The notes: a model not told the origin generated them from the sequence alone. A stretch of 15,713 nucleotides of DNA from Rhodoluna limnophila (GCA_943326655.2 CALPUC020000006.1:1-15713), one strand, 5' to 3'. Positions 1 to 7,523 are shown, counted from the stretch's first letter. A program made the numbers and translations.

Positions 1-592
1 CAGTGAGGTTGCCTTAGCCGGTTATCACCGCGACGAAATCATCGACCTTTCCGAAGGCCCACTTCGCTACGCGGGTTGGAGTACCTGTTACCGTCGTGAG
101 GCTGGCAGCGCCGGCCGTGACACCAAGGGAATCCTGCGAGTTCACCAGTTCAACAAGCTAGAGATGTTCTCTTACGTTGAACCAGAGCAGGCCGAAGCCG
201 AGCACGAGAGACTTCTGGGCTGGCAAGAGCAGATGCTGCAGAAGTGCGAACTTCCGTACCGGGTGATTCACACCGCAGCCGGAGACCTAGGTTCCAGCGC
301 CGCGAGAAAATACGATGTCGAAGCCTGGGTGCCGAGCCAAGAGACCTACCGCGAGCTCACCTCAACCTCGAACTGCACGACGTTTCAGGCTCGTCGCCTA
401 AATACGCGTTACCGAAAAGAAGACGGAAGAACCGCAACCGTTGCCACGCTAAACGGCACACTTGCCACAACCCGCTGGCTAGTGGCAATTCTGGAAAACC
501 ACCAGCAGCAAGATGGTTCGGTAAGAATCCCTGTCGCGCTGCGCCCTTACCTTGGCGGCGCCGAATCCATCACCTCCAAGGCCCGCGCCTAG
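1..592 (+). CDS. serS: Seryl-tRNA synthetase, C-terminal part (5' end outside window)
   Basis: Charges tRNA-Ser with serine in the cytoplasm (class II aminoacyl-tRNA synthetase). The reading frame is open from base 2, so the gene enters from the left and only about 196 C-terminal residues are visible. Class II motif 2 is clear (CYRREAGSAGRDTKGILR, followed by VHQFNKLEMF). Further on come TSTSNCTTFQARR and motif 3 (NGTLATTRWLVAILENHQ, then DGSVRIPVALRPYLGG), the usual SerRS ending. The N-terminal coiled-coil arm that binds the tRNA long variable arm lies outside the window. The stop is 2 bp before the next gene, so the two are probably co-transcribed. The identification is firm. Confidence 0.97.
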   Translation, partial: SEVALAGYHRDEIIDLSEGPLRYAGWSTCYRREAGSAGRDTKGILRVHQFNKLEMFSYVEPEQAEAEHERLLGWQEQMLQKCELPYRVIHTAAGDLGSSAARKYDVEAWVPSQETYRELTSTSNCTTFQARRLNTRYRKEDGRTATVATLNGTLATTRWLVAILENHQQQDGSVRIPVALRPYLGGAESITSKARA

Positions 593-594
593 CC

Positions 595-1440
595 ATGACC
601 TTTTCCGAAGAACACCGCTGGTTAATCTGCCTCGATATCGATGGCACGTTAGTTCACGACGACGGCTATCTCTCACCGAGAGTTGCTGCCGAAGTTCAAC
701 GGGTGCAAGACCTCGGGCATCTGGTTGTGGTCGCTACCGGCCGCAGCGCCATAAACGCAATTGGTGTTACTAAGGAACTCGGCCTCGCCAGCGGCAAACT
801 CATTTCTTCAAACGGTGCCGTGACGGTGAGAATCGATCACGACCACCCGCGCGGATACGTGCAGGAGGAAGTAATCACCTTCGACCCAACCGAGGTGCTA
901 ACTCAACTCATCAGCAGCCTGCCACACGCGCATTTTGCTGTGGAAGACGCCGACGGCGTTTACCACTTCCACAAGGAGTTCCCTGCCGATGCCCTAGGCG
1001 ACGTCAACCACGAAACCCCTCTCGAAGAGTTGATGCATCGCCCGGTTAGCCGAATCGTGGTGCTTAGCCCAGAGCAGGAAACGGAAGACTTCGTCGACAC
1101 CGTTGCCACACTCGGTCTTCAATCGGTTAGCTACGCGATTGGCTACTCAGCTTGGCTCGACATCGCACCACTGGGAGTTACCAAAGCGAGCGCACTGGAA
1201 GTGGTTCGAGCCCACAACAACATTTCCCCAAACCAAATCATCACCATCGGCGACGGGCGCAACGACATCAGTATGTTCGAATGGGCAATCGCCGGAGGCG
1301 GCTTAGCGTTCGCCATGGGCCAAGGCCCCGAAGAAGTTCATGCCGCGGCCAGCTTCGTTACCGACGCTGTTGAAGATGATGGAGTCGCTACAGTTCTAGC
1401 CGGCTTCGAGGGAATTCTTTTCACTCGAACAGCTAGTTAG
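595..1440 (+). CDS. Cof-type HAD-superfamily phosphatase
   Basis: A 281-residue haloacid-dehalogenase-fold hydrolase, probably a cytoplasmic sugar-phosphate or cofactor phosphatase. Motif I is LDIDGTLV (nucleophile Asp14, general acid Asp16), motif II is the VVATGRS stretch, a conserved Lys sits in LGVTKASAL, and motif IV is GDGRNDISMF (about 219-228), which binds Mg2+. The length and the large insert between motifs II and III (a type IIB cap) fit the Cof family. I start it at ATG 595, which gives the normal Cof N-terminus; the same frame is open further upstream, but that part lies inside serS. No strong Shine-Dalgarno is seen, so translation may be coupled to serS termination. Its 3' end overlaps the opposing gene by 8 bp. 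The substrate cannot be told from the sequence. Confidence 0.93.
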   Translation: MTFSEEHRWLICLDIDGTLVHDDGYLSPRVAAEVQRVQDLGHLVVVATGRSAINAIGVTKELGLASGKLISSNGAVTVRIDHDHPRGYVQEEVITFDPTEVLTQLISSLPHAHFAVEDADGVYHFHKEFPADALGDVNHETPLEELMHRPVSRIVVLSPEQETEDFVDTVATLGLQSVSYAIGYSAWLDIAPLGVTKASALEVVRAHNNISPNQIITIGDGRNDISMFEWAIAGGGLAFAMGQGPEEVHAAASFVTDAVEDDGVATVLAGFEGILFTRTAS

Positions 1441-2620
1441 TTGGCTTTGGCACGCTTAGTCGAGCTTTGGAAATTGCGGAAATAACTCCTTGGCGATCTC
1501 CCGCGATAAGAGCTTTCAAGGCAGCTCGATAACGCTCAGGAACTTTCTTCCAGAACACCGAATCAACTTCTGCGTATAGGCGCTTGGCTGTTGCCTGAAG
1601 GGTGTCAAAGTATTTCTGGTCGGTGTGTTCAACCCAGGGCATGAAGAAGTTGATGTCGAATCGCGCGGTAGACCACCGGTAGTAATCCCAGAGTTCTTTC
1701 GTTGCCGAAGAACGCGGGTAAATCTCTTCCAAAACTGCCAAGGTGTCTTCAATCGCCTTTAGGCGATGCTCAAGGTTCTTCATCTGCCAGCGCTCTTGAG
1801 TAATCGAACTTCCTCCACCAACGCGAGAGCGCCAGAAGTACGAAGTGCTGGTCACTACCGCGAAGCCTCCAGACTCGGCATAAACGCGGGTCATTAGCGC
1901 CATATCTTCATAGAGGTAACCCACCGGAAACCGGTAGCCGCCAGCCTTCCAAAAGTCGAAACGCAACAGTTTGTTCCAGGCGGTCACATCAGAAAGGAAG
2001 TCAACACGAGCGGCGAGGGTCGTTTTGGTCACCGGGCGGCTGAAGACTTCACGGCTGCGCTTGTAGAGGGCAAAACCCTTTAGGCGGGTCGGCTTACCGA
2101 CCACCACATTTAGCGAACCGATGGCCTTCAAATAGTTTTCTACGGTCTTCAGCGGAATCACGTCGTCTGAGTCTAAAAACAGGAGGTAGTCGGTTTTTTT
2201 GATTGCTGCAACACCGGTGTTCCTGGCAGCCGCCAATCCGGCATTTCTCTGGGTCACCAATTGAACGTTGTCGAAACGTTCTGCGAAAGCCTTAGCAATT
2301 TCGGCAGAGTTATCGGTTGAACCATCATCGACCAGGAAAATCTGCACATTCGGGTGAGTTTGCAAGAGTGCACTTTTTACGCAAACCGAAAGATATTGAG
2401 CAACGTTATAGATGGGGATGACTATAGAAACTTCCGGCACGGATTTATCCGTCTTTGGTTTTCCCCTCAGCAGTAGGTCGAATCGCCATTCGGTTATGGC
2501 ATAGACGATTTTTTCCGCGGCCGGAGATTCTAGTAACCGCTGAAACGGCTTCAAAAAAGGCCTTAGGAAAAGGCGAGTCCTCCAGGCGAGAGCGTGAACA
2601 AGTTTCCTGATGAGTTTCAT
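1433..2620 (-). CDS. Family 2 glycosyltransferase
   Basis: A 395-residue GT-A fold glycosyltransferase, likely acting at the inner face of the membrane on a cell-wall or capsular polymer. The core starts with VSIVIPIYN (about 64-72). It carries the nucleotide-sugar Asp pair in VDDGSTDNS (97-105), the metal-binding DSDD (150-153) and a later YLYEDM with the probable catalytic Glu-Asp (238-239). About 60 basic, hydrophobic residues precede the core and may contact the membrane. The C-terminal third is helical and unassigned. It starts with ATG 6 bp after the stop of the TagF-like gene, so the two form an operon. The arrangement (GT2 beside a CDP-glycerol-transferase-type enzyme) resembles teichoic-acid or capsule loci. 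Donor and acceptor sugars are unknown. Confidence 0.93.
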   Translation of the reverse strand: MKLIRKLVHALAWRTRLFLRPFLKPFQRLLESPAAEKIVYAITEWRFDLLLRGKPKTDKSVPEVSIVIPIYNVAQYLSVCVKSALLQTHPNVQIFLVDDGSTDNSAEIAKAFAERFDNVQLVTQRNAGLAAARNTGVAAIKKTDYLLFLDSDDVIPLKTVENYLKAIGSLNVVVGKPTRLKGFALYKRSREVFSRPVTKTTLAARVDFLSDVTAWNKLLRFDFWKAGGYRFPVGYLYEDMALMTRVYAESGGFAVVTSTSYFWRSRVGGGSSITQERWQMKNLEHRLKAIEDTLAVLEEIYPRSSATKELWDYYRWSTARFDINFFMPWVEHTDQKYFDTLQATAKRLYAEVDSVFWKKVPERYRAALKALIAGDRQGVISAISKARLSVPKPTN

Positions 2621-2626
2621 AATCGC

Positions 2627-3811
2627 TTACTTCAAAGTCGCTTTGATTGCGGCAACGAAGCGCTTGGTCAGGTCTTTGTCGTTTGGCCCTTCGAAGTAGT
2701 ATTCGCGCATGATTTTGCGTTCGCCCAAGAGAGCATCTTTTTGCAAGAGAGCCTCAACTTTTTCCTCGATAGCTTTCGCTTTTTGGCTGTCTAGAACTAA
2801 ACCACCCTTGGCCACAGGGTAACGACTGGTGAATACCTTCGCCGAGTGGTCCATGCTCACCAAGAGATATGGCTTTAGTGAGAACAACCAGTCGCTCACG
2901 ATTCCTGAGATGTCAGAAATCATCGCAGTTGAGAGATTAATTGCTTCCGCTTCTGAAATGTCTGTGGCAGCCGCCCCGAAAAGGTGCCCTCGCAGATTCA
3001 ACTGATTGTCTGCCGCGAGTAGCCGGTGAACCTCGTTGATTATGCTCAAATCCGCCGCCGAGCGGAATGAGTAAGGGTGCGGGCGGTAGACCACTCTCAC
3101 CCCGAGCTTCAGCGCTGATTCAACGAATTGCGGGGTTAGCGCGAGTGATGAATAAACATCTCCCTCCGCAGAACCTCCCCAGGTCGGGCAAATCAGCAAT
3201 GTTGGTTTTGCACCGAGGCTCGCACCAACTTCTAGATTCGATAGCTGCGGGCGCCCCACTTTCACGAACTTCTCTTTCGCCACCGCAACGCCATTGCGCT
3301 CGTAGCGGTCGATCCCCGCCTGACCGGCCACAAAAAGCTTTGAGTACATTCCGTTCACCGGGGTGTAACTAGCTGTCTTCTCGCTATCGCCGTGCATCAA
3401 CTGAACGTGAGTGAATTGCGGGAAGCGCACGTAGCTCGAGTTTGGCCTTGAGTTATTTATGTAAATCCAGGTCTTCAAACCGGTCACATTGGCCAAGCTT
3501 TCGATCTCTGAATCAGAAACCACGAACACCGGACGTTTGCTGAGCTTCCTTATTTCCGAAACTAACTCTGGTCGGTGCGAAACGATAAAGAAGTTCTCGC
3601 CAGTGGCCTCTAGCGAAGGCAACCACATCTTCAACTGATAGATACCTTTAGCCGGAGCGTCGATGAAAACGCCAAGCGGAAACTTTTTCTCGCCAAACAG
3701 TTGCGCTAAGTTGTCGCCAACCACTCTGGGCGCATTCAACCTGTTGCCAAGGCGCGTAAATAGCCCGCCCGCTTTCAAGAAGATTCGCGCAAGAAATTTC
3801 AAAATTGACAC
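2627..3811 (-). CDS. TagF/TagB-like polyol-phosphate transferase (GT-B), diverged
   Basis: A 394-residue protein related to CDP-glycerol:poly(glycerophosphate) glycerophosphotransferases, which transfer polyol phosphate in teichoic acid synthesis. Visible family features are a His in VQLMHGDSEK (His140), CPTWGG (208-213), YRPHPY (242-247; the family's second His region), and ISDISGIVSDWLF (298-310; the nucleotide-binding SDxSGxxxD block). It differs from the canonical enzyme at 3884-5035, which has WHGTPLK and VTDYSSVMFDF, so the acceptor or donor may differ. The N-terminus is basic and hydrophobic, suggesting peripheral membrane association. The chosen start is GTG at 3811. TTG at 3802 is an alternative, because an AAAAGG just upstream spaces better to it. 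It is the first gene of a two-gene operon. A catalytic role as a glycosyl- or polyol-phosphate transferase is likely; the exact substrate is open. Confidence 0.8.
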   Translation of the reverse strand: MSILKFLARIFLKAGGLFTRLGNRLNAPRVVGDNLAQLFGEKKFPLGVFIDAPAKGIYQLKMWLPSLEATGENFFIVSHRPELVSEIRKLSKRPVFVVSDSEIESLANVTGLKTWIYINNSRPNSSYVRFPQFTHVQLMHGDSEKTASYTPVNGMYSKLFVAGQAGIDRYERNGVAVAKEKFVKVGRPQLSNLEVGASLGAKPTLLICPTWGGSAEGDVYSSLALTPQFVESALKLGVRVVYRPHPYSFRSAADLSIINEVHRLLAADNQLNLRGHLFGAAATDISEAEAINLSTAMISDISGIVSDWLFSLKPYLLVSMDHSAKVFTSRYPVAKGGLVLDSQKAKAIEEKVEALLQKDALLGERKIMREYYFEGPNDKDLTKRFVAAIKATLK

Positions 3812-3825
3812 CTTTTCGGTTCGAT

Positions 3826-3837
3826 GTACCGAGTTTA
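3826..3837 (-). promoter_or_regulatory. Candidate -10 box for the minus-strand wall-polymer operon
   Basis: Reading on the minus strand, TAAACT lies at 3837-3832. This is the same hexamer found before both tRNA genes and the LCP gene. It would place the transcript start near 3825, about 14 nt before the GTG start. No good -35 box is visible. The assignment rests on the hexamer and its position only. Confidence 0.4.
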
Positions 3838-3853
3838 AACGAGCCGAGAGTTT

Positions 3854-3865
3854 TAGGCTGAATAA
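3854..3865 (+). promoter_or_regulatory. Candidate -10 box for the plus-strand CDP-glycerol transferase gene
   Basis: TAGGCT at 3854-3859 fits TANNNT and would start transcription near 3866, giving an 18-nt leader before ATG 3884. The same hexamer precedes the SOUL gene. A weak CAGGG (3867-3871) could act as ribosome binding site. The whole divergent space between the two wall-polymer genes is only 72 bp, so both promoters must overlap or nearly abut here. Confidence 0.38.
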
Positions 3866-3883
3866 TCAGGGTTTTCGAAACGG

Positions 3884-5035
3884 ATGGTTATGAACCTATT
3901 TGCTATGGCTAAGAGCTTCAAAGCTCGGTTGGCCAGAAAACTCGTCTATCTTCCCAGCCGCTCCAAACCGCTTCAGCAATCGGTGCTGTTCGAGTCGTTC
4001 AGTGGAAAACAGGTTGGGGATAGCCCGCTCGATATAGCCATCGAATTACAAAAGACCCACCCCGAGCTGTCGCTTATCTGGACCATAACACCGGGTCAAA
4101 ACCAGGCTCCCGCGGGAATGGTCGGGCTGAAGCAGGGCTCCACTCGCTGGTTGAAAGCACTGGCGCGATCAAAGTACCTGGTCAACAACGCAAATTTCCC
4201 GAGCTACTTCCGAAAGCGCGATGGGCAGATTTATCTTCAGACCTGGCATGGAACCCCGCTCAAAATGATCGGCAACGACATTCGCAACAATCGCACGTCC
4301 AAGGTTTACCAAGACACCATGATTCGGGAGGCTGGCTACTGGGACTACCTAATCTCCCCGAACCCCTACTGCTCAGCAATCTTCCCAAAGGCTTTCACCA
4401 CCGGGGCCAGGCTGCTTGAGCTCGGTTACCCCAGGAACGATCGACTAAGCGGTTTTTCCCACGATCAACGACAAGCAATTCGCCAAAGTTTAGGGGTTAG
4501 CGACCCGAACCAAACCCTCGTGCTCTACGCCCCAACTTGGCGCGATGCTGAGCGCGGAAGCAAAGGTGGCTGGGAGGCAGTTGACTACCTAAATGAAAAC
4601 AGCCAGCTTCCAACCGGTTACACGCTGCTCTACCGGGGTCACGCCAATACTCACGCCTCGCACAAAAAACGGGCCGCCGACAACTTTATCGACGTCACGC
4701 TGTATCCAGACGTGGCCAACCTATTTATTGCAGCCGACGTCTTGGTCACCGACTATTCGTCGGTGATGTTCGATTTCTCGGTCACCGGCAAGCCAATCAT
4801 TTTCTTGACTCCAGACATTGAGAGCTACGAAAGAGACCGAGGGTTCTATTTCGATTTCCGCAGCGAAGCACCCGGCCCAATTTTGCTGAGCGCCCCAGAA
4901 GTTCTAGAGGCACTCACCAAGCTGCCAAAGCTTTCGAAAGACTATGCCGAGAAGTATCGCGCCTGGCGCGATAAATTCAACCCCAAGGACGACGGAAACG
5001 CCACCGCCCGCGTCATTAAGGCAGTTTGGAAATAA
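3884..5035 (+). CDS. CDP-glycerol glycerophosphotransferase family protein
   Basis: A 383-residue GT-B enzyme of the TagF/TagB family (Glyphos_transf), which builds or primes poly(polyol phosphate) chains on a lipid carrier at the cytoplasmic membrane face. All family signatures are present: QTWHGTPLK (119-127) with the catalytic His, YAPTWR (215-220), YRGH (250-253) with the second catalytic His, and VTDYSSVMFDF (288-298). The length matches the C-terminal catalytic domain alone. About 30 basic residues at the N-terminus may dock it to the membrane. ATG 3884 is used, with ATG 3890 and 3905 as alternatives because no strong Shine-Dalgarno decides. It lies divergent to the TagF-like/GT2 operon and upstream of an LCP ligase, supporting a role in a wall glycopolymer. 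Whether the donor is CDP-glycerol, CDP-ribitol or another activated polyol is not visible. Confidence 0.92.
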   Translation: MVMNLFAMAKSFKARLARKLVYLPSRSKPLQQSVLFESFSGKQVGDSPLDIAIELQKTHPELSLIWTITPGQNQAPAGMVGLKQGSTRWLKALARSKYLVNNANFPSYFRKRDGQIYLQTWHGTPLKMIGNDIRNNRTSKVYQDTMIREAGYWDYLISPNPYCSAIFPKAFTTGARLLELGYPRNDRLSGFSHDQRQAIRQSLGVSDPNQTLVLYAPTWRDAERGSKGGWEAVDYLNENSQLPTGYTLLYRGHANTHASHKKRAADNFIDVTLYPDVANLFIAADVLVTDYSSVMFDFSVTGKPIIFLTPDIESYERDRGFYFDFRSEAPGPILLSAPEVLEALTKLPKLSKDYAEKYRAWRDKFNPKDDGNATARVIKAVWK

Positions 5036-5088
5036 CTCTCAGGGTTTTCCAAGCATTGTCTGGGATTCTAAGAGCATCACCTCTCGGG

Positions 5089-5100
5089 TAAACTGAACAA
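5089..5100 (+). promoter_or_regulatory. Candidate -10 box upstream of the LCP gene
   Basis: TAAACT at 5089-5094, inside CTCGGGTAAACTGAAC, matches the hexamer found before both tRNAs. It predicts a transcript start near 5101 and a 49-nt leader. A weak TTCTAA at 5066-5071 lies 17 nt upstream in the -35 position. The predicted start falls at the foot of the leader hairpin described next. Confidence 0.45.
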
Positions 5101-5101
5101 G

Positions 5102-5143
5102 TTCCTTCGGGAGCGAGGAGATTTTTCCTAAGGGCCGAAGGAG
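5102..5143 (+). promoter_or_regulatory. 5' UTR hairpin covering the LCP ribosome binding site
   Basis: TCCTTCGG (5103-5110) is perfectly complementary to CCGAAGGA (5135-5142); a U-G pair of 5102 with 5143 extends the stem to 9 bp. The right arm holds the whole Shine-Dalgarno (GAAGGAG, 5137-5143), 6 nt before the TTG start. A smaller AGGA/TCCT stem (5116-5119 with 5126-5129) fits inside the loop. Pairing would hide the ribosome binding site. What opens it (temperature, a ligand, a protein, or the ribosome itself) is unknown. Confidence 0.5.
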
Positions 5144-5149
5144 CAACGA

Positions 5150-6322
5150 TTGGCTAGATCCAAGCTTGCACAGCCACTTCACGCCAAGCCCGCTAAAACT
5201 AGGGGTGAAGGCATTCGTCGAATCCTGTTCCGCCTTACCGCTTCTATCCTCGGAGCCACGATGGCCATCGTTGGTGTGGCCGCGTTTACGCTGAACAACC
5301 AGATTCAGGCCCACGGCATCCAACTGGTCGATGCCAACGGTAAAGCCATCAAGCCTCCAACTCTCGAAGACCTCAAGGGCGCCATCAACATTTTGGTAGT
5401 CGGTTCAGACACCCGCGAAGGTCAGGCGGGCGTTTTCGGTAACGACAAGTCGGTCCTCGCCGACGTCATCATCCTGGTTCACATCTCACAGGACCGCAAA
5501 AACGTGGTTGCCATGAGCTTCCCACGAGACCTGTTGGTTCCTTGGCCTAGCTGCCCCGACCCTAATGGCGGCTCTCCTTACCTACCTCAGTCACTTGGCC
5601 AGATCAATGCCACAATCGCCAACGGCGGGCCTGGTTGCACCGTCCTAACCGTGGAAAAACTCACCGGACTCAAAATTCCTTACCTTGCCATGATTGACTT
5701 TCAGGGCGTAATCGACATGTCCGATGCCATCGGCGGCGTTGAAGTCTGCCTTTCAAAACCACTCAAAGACAAGTACACCTTCCTAAACCTTCCCAAAGGC
5801 AAGAACGTGCTCCAGGGCATGAAGGCCCTGCAGTTCCTTAGAACTCGCCACGGCGTTGGCGATGGCTCAGACCTCGGACGAATTTCGAACCAGCAGGTCT
5901 TCCTAACCTCGCTTATGCGCAAAATCAAAAACGGTGGAGTTCTCACTAACCCGATTCAGCTCTACTCTCTAGCCAATGCCGCCGCCAGAAACATGACCCT
6001 TTCTTCAAGCCTGAGTGATGTTGGCACTATGGTTTCGATTGCCTCGAGCCTTCGAACAGTAGACCTAGACAAGATCACTTTCATCCAGGTGCCAAGCCGC
6101 ACCGGTCTGCCAGCTCCATACTCAGGCCGCGTCGGTCTAGTCGCAGACAAGGCGAAAATCGTCTTCGACAAACTCAAAGCCGACGAGCCAATTTTGGTTA
6201 GCGGCAAGAACTCGGGCTACGGAACTTCTAACCCCGACGGCACCAGCACCAACCCAGACGACAAAGACACCATGGACTGGCTGATTGGCACCAACTCGGC
6301 CACCAAGACCTGCTCGGGTTAA
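5150..6322 (+). CDS. LytR-CpsA-Psr (LCP) family cell-wall glycopolymer transferase
   Basis: A 390-residue membrane-anchored enzyme of the family that moves glycopolymers from a lipid carrier to peptidoglycan outside the membrane. A short basic cytoplasmic tail (1-29) precedes one membrane segment (about 30-48), then the LCP domain. Key sites are INILVVGSDTREG (79-91; Asp87, Arg89), ADVIILVH (104-111; Asp105), MSFPRDLLV (122-130; Arg126), and FLRTRHGVGDGSDLGRISNQQ (229-249, with Arg231, Arg233, Asp241, Arg244), which bind the polyprenyl pyrophosphate and Mg2+. The start is TTG 5150, chosen because a strong GAAGGAG lies 6 nt upstream and it gives a typical tail. Two nearby wall-polymer transferase genes suggest their product as its substrate. 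The C-terminal 50 residues are polar and low in structure (SNPDGTSTNPDDK). Confidence 0.94.
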   Translation: MARSKLAQPLHAKPAKTRGEGIRRILFRLTASILGATMAIVGVAAFTLNNQIQAHGIQLVDANGKAIKPPTLEDLKGAINILVVGSDTREGQAGVFGNDKSVLADVIILVHISQDRKNVVAMSFPRDLLVPWPSCPDPNGGSPYLPQSLGQINATIANGGPGCTVLTVEKLTGLKIPYLAMIDFQGVIDMSDAIGGVEVCLSKPLKDKYTFLNLPKGKNVLQGMKALQFLRTRHGVGDGSDLGRISNQQVFLTSLMRKIKNGGVLTNPIQLYSLANAAARNMTLSSSLSDVGTMVSIASSLRTVDLDKITFIQVPSRTGLPAPYSGRVGLVADKAKIVFDKLKADEPILVSGKNSGYGTSNPDGTSTNPDDKDTMDWLIGTNSATKTCSG

Positions 6323-6334
6323 ATCAACCCCAAA

Positions 6335-6353
6335 AATCGGCTAAACTGACCGA
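6335..6353 (+). promoter_or_regulatory. tRNA-Ser promoter, -10 region
   Basis: AATCGGCTAAACT at 6335-6347 contains the -10 hexamer TAAACT (6342-6347) and predicts a transcript start near 6354, 6 nt before the mature tRNA. The same 13 bases stand before tRNA-Arg. TTAAAT (6319-6324), overlapping the LCP stop codon, lies 17 nt upstream as a weak -35. Confidence 0.6.
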
Positions 6354-6359
6354 GTACTT

Positions 6360-6448
6360 GGAGACGTCGCATAGCCCGGTCGAGTGCGCCTCACTGCTAA
6401 TGAGGTAACCCTGAAAGGGGTTCGGAGGTTCAAATCCTCTCGTCTCCG
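6360..6448 (+). tRNA. tRNA-Ser (anticodon GCU)
   Basis: An 89-nt class II tRNA. The acceptor stem GGAGACG (6360-6366) pairs with CGTCTCC (6441-6447), with discriminator G at 6448. The anticodon arm is CCTCA, loop CTGCTAA, TGAGG, giving anticodon GCU, which reads AGC and AGU. A long variable arm (CCCTGAAAGGGG region) and the T arm GGAGG, TTCAAAT, CCTCT follow. The 3' CCA is not encoded (the next bases are CAC), so a CCA-adding enzyme must finish it. Confidence 0.97.
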
Positions 6449-6456
6449 CACTAAAA

Positions 6457-6490
6457 GAAGAGCCCTGAGCAATCAGGGCTCTTCGCTTTT
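6457..6490 (+). terminator. Rho-independent terminator after tRNA-Ser
   Basis: A perfect 12-bp stem (6457-6468 with 6473-6484, core AGAGCCCTGA/TCAGGGCTCT) closes on a GCAA tetraloop and is followed by GCTTTT. It starts 8 nt after the tRNA and separates it from the surface-protein gene. Confidence 0.93.
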
Positions 6491-6518
6491 CCGAAGGTTC
6501 AATGCAGTTTTATGCATT

Positions 6519-6533
6519 TAGACTTTGGTCATG
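6519..6533 (+). promoter_or_regulatory. Leaderless promoter of the LANTG surface-protein gene
   Basis: TAGACT (6519-6524) fits the -10 consensus TANNNT and is followed by exactly 6 nt and then ATG 6531, so the predicted first transcribed base is the A of the start codon. No Shine-Dalgarno lies near the ATG; the nearest purine-rich stretch (6493-6497) is over 30 nt away. The -35 region is weak. Confidence 0.55.
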
Positions 6534-7523
6534 AACTTTTTAAAGATTGCCCGGTTCTCGGTGGCGCTCACAATTGGTGTCTTGGCCTCGCTAACTCCAG
6601 CCCAAATGGCATCAGCGGCTGGAAGCACAACGCTTTCCTACAATTTCGACGCAGCCGGTCAGCTGACCAACGACTTCCAGAGTTATGTCGATAGCGGAAC
6701 AGTCAATCAGGCAGCCAATGGCGGCATTAATGACACCGGCTCGATTTCCACCAACGAAGGAGCGGCAAACGCAGTCTTCCAACCGAAAGCCAAATTCACC
6801 ATCGGCCCGGTAGGCAGTTCATACTCTTTCTCATCGTTCATGAAGAGCACCGGCCCGAATGGCTACAGCGGCTTCGGTTTCACCGCAACCACCCCATCAG
6901 CCGCAACCGATAGCAATGTAAATGGTGGACCATTCCGACCAATTGACGCCCTAGGTATTTCCGTTCACGGCGGAGGCTACGTTTTCCACAATGAGAGTGT
7001 AAACACAGGAGCAAACTGGGACGTCGACACCGAAGGTGTAGTTACCGTAAAGAAAACTACTAACCCAGATCTTCTTGGAACCTTTTCTCCAGACGACTGG
7101 TACAGAATCATCTTCACCATTGATCGCACCACCCAAACCACGTTCGACATTGGCGTGGAGGTCTTCCCATGTAACTCTGCCGGTGTTCTGGTTGCCGAAA
7201 CTCCCGAGGCAAGCTTCAGGATGCTAAACCAAGCAGCCCCAACACTCCTGGCCGCCGACTACATTTACAGCTACATCAACTTCTCAGGTTTCCGAGTCAC
7301 TAACTTCGACAACTTTGCCACCACCGTGGACGGCGGCGTTGAAGTTGAAGGCGCTCCCGAAGGAAGCCTGACCGGAGACTTCCAAGACGAGGTCCAAGAC
7401 GATTCTCTAGCTAACACCGGAGGCTCCGCAGAAGGCATCGCTGGAGTATCAGCACTAGCGCTTGGAATGATTGGACTCGGACTAGTCGTTCTTCGCTCGA
7501 AGCGTTATAACAAGGGCAACTAG
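6531..7523 (+). CDS. Cell-wall-anchored surface protein with LANTG sortase signal
   Basis: A 330-residue secreted protein of unknown function. Residues 1-29 form a signal peptide (Lys5, Arg8, hydrophobic core, AxA site at 27-29). The body (about 30-285) is rich in Ser, Thr, Gly, Asn and aromatic residues and looks like a beta-sandwich ectodomain. Blocks such as YSGFGFTATT, DDWYRIIFTID and FSGFRVTNFDNFAT recall lectin- or laminin-G-like jelly rolls, but no family is assigned. An acidic linker leads to LANTG (293-297), a membrane segment (about 299-321) and a basic tail (RSKRYNKGN): a complete sorting signal of the LAxTG type used by actinobacterial class E sortases. No sortase gene is in the window. 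The frame also allows a TTG start two codons upstream, but ATG 6531 fits the leaderless promoter. Its stop codon directly abuts that of the opposing TM2 gene. Confidence 0.85.
   Translation: MNFLKIARFSVALTIGVLASLTPAQMASAAGSTTLSYNFDAAGQLTNDFQSYVDSGTVNQAANGGINDTGSISTNEGAANAVFQPKAKFTIGPVGSSYSFSSFMKSTGPNGYSGFGFTATTPSAATDSNVNGGPFRPIDALGISVHGGGYVFHNESVNTGANWDVDTEGVVTVKKTTNPDLLGTFSPDDWYRIIFTIDRTTQTTFDIGVEVFPCNSAGVLVAETPEASFRMLNQAAPTLLAADYIYSYINFSGFRVTNFDNFATTVDGGVEVEGAPEGSLTGDFQDEVQDDSLANTGGSAEGIAGVSALALGMIGLGLVVLRSKRYNKGN

Noticed and set aside
244..594. N-terminal extension of the Cof-type phosphatase frame.
   Set aside because: It lies wholly inside serS, is rich in Arg and Pro like a wrong-frame translation, and the family's normal N-terminus begins at ATG 595.
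3805..3810. Perfect plus-strand TTGACA near the start of the TagF-like gene.
   Set aside because: No TANNNT lies 16-19 nt downstream (a 17-nt spacer leads to ACCGAG), so it is probably a chance match.
6525..6530. TTG start two codons upstream for the surface protein.
   Set aside because: It would lie between the -10 box and the predicted transcript start, has no ribosome binding site, and adds nothing to the signal peptide.
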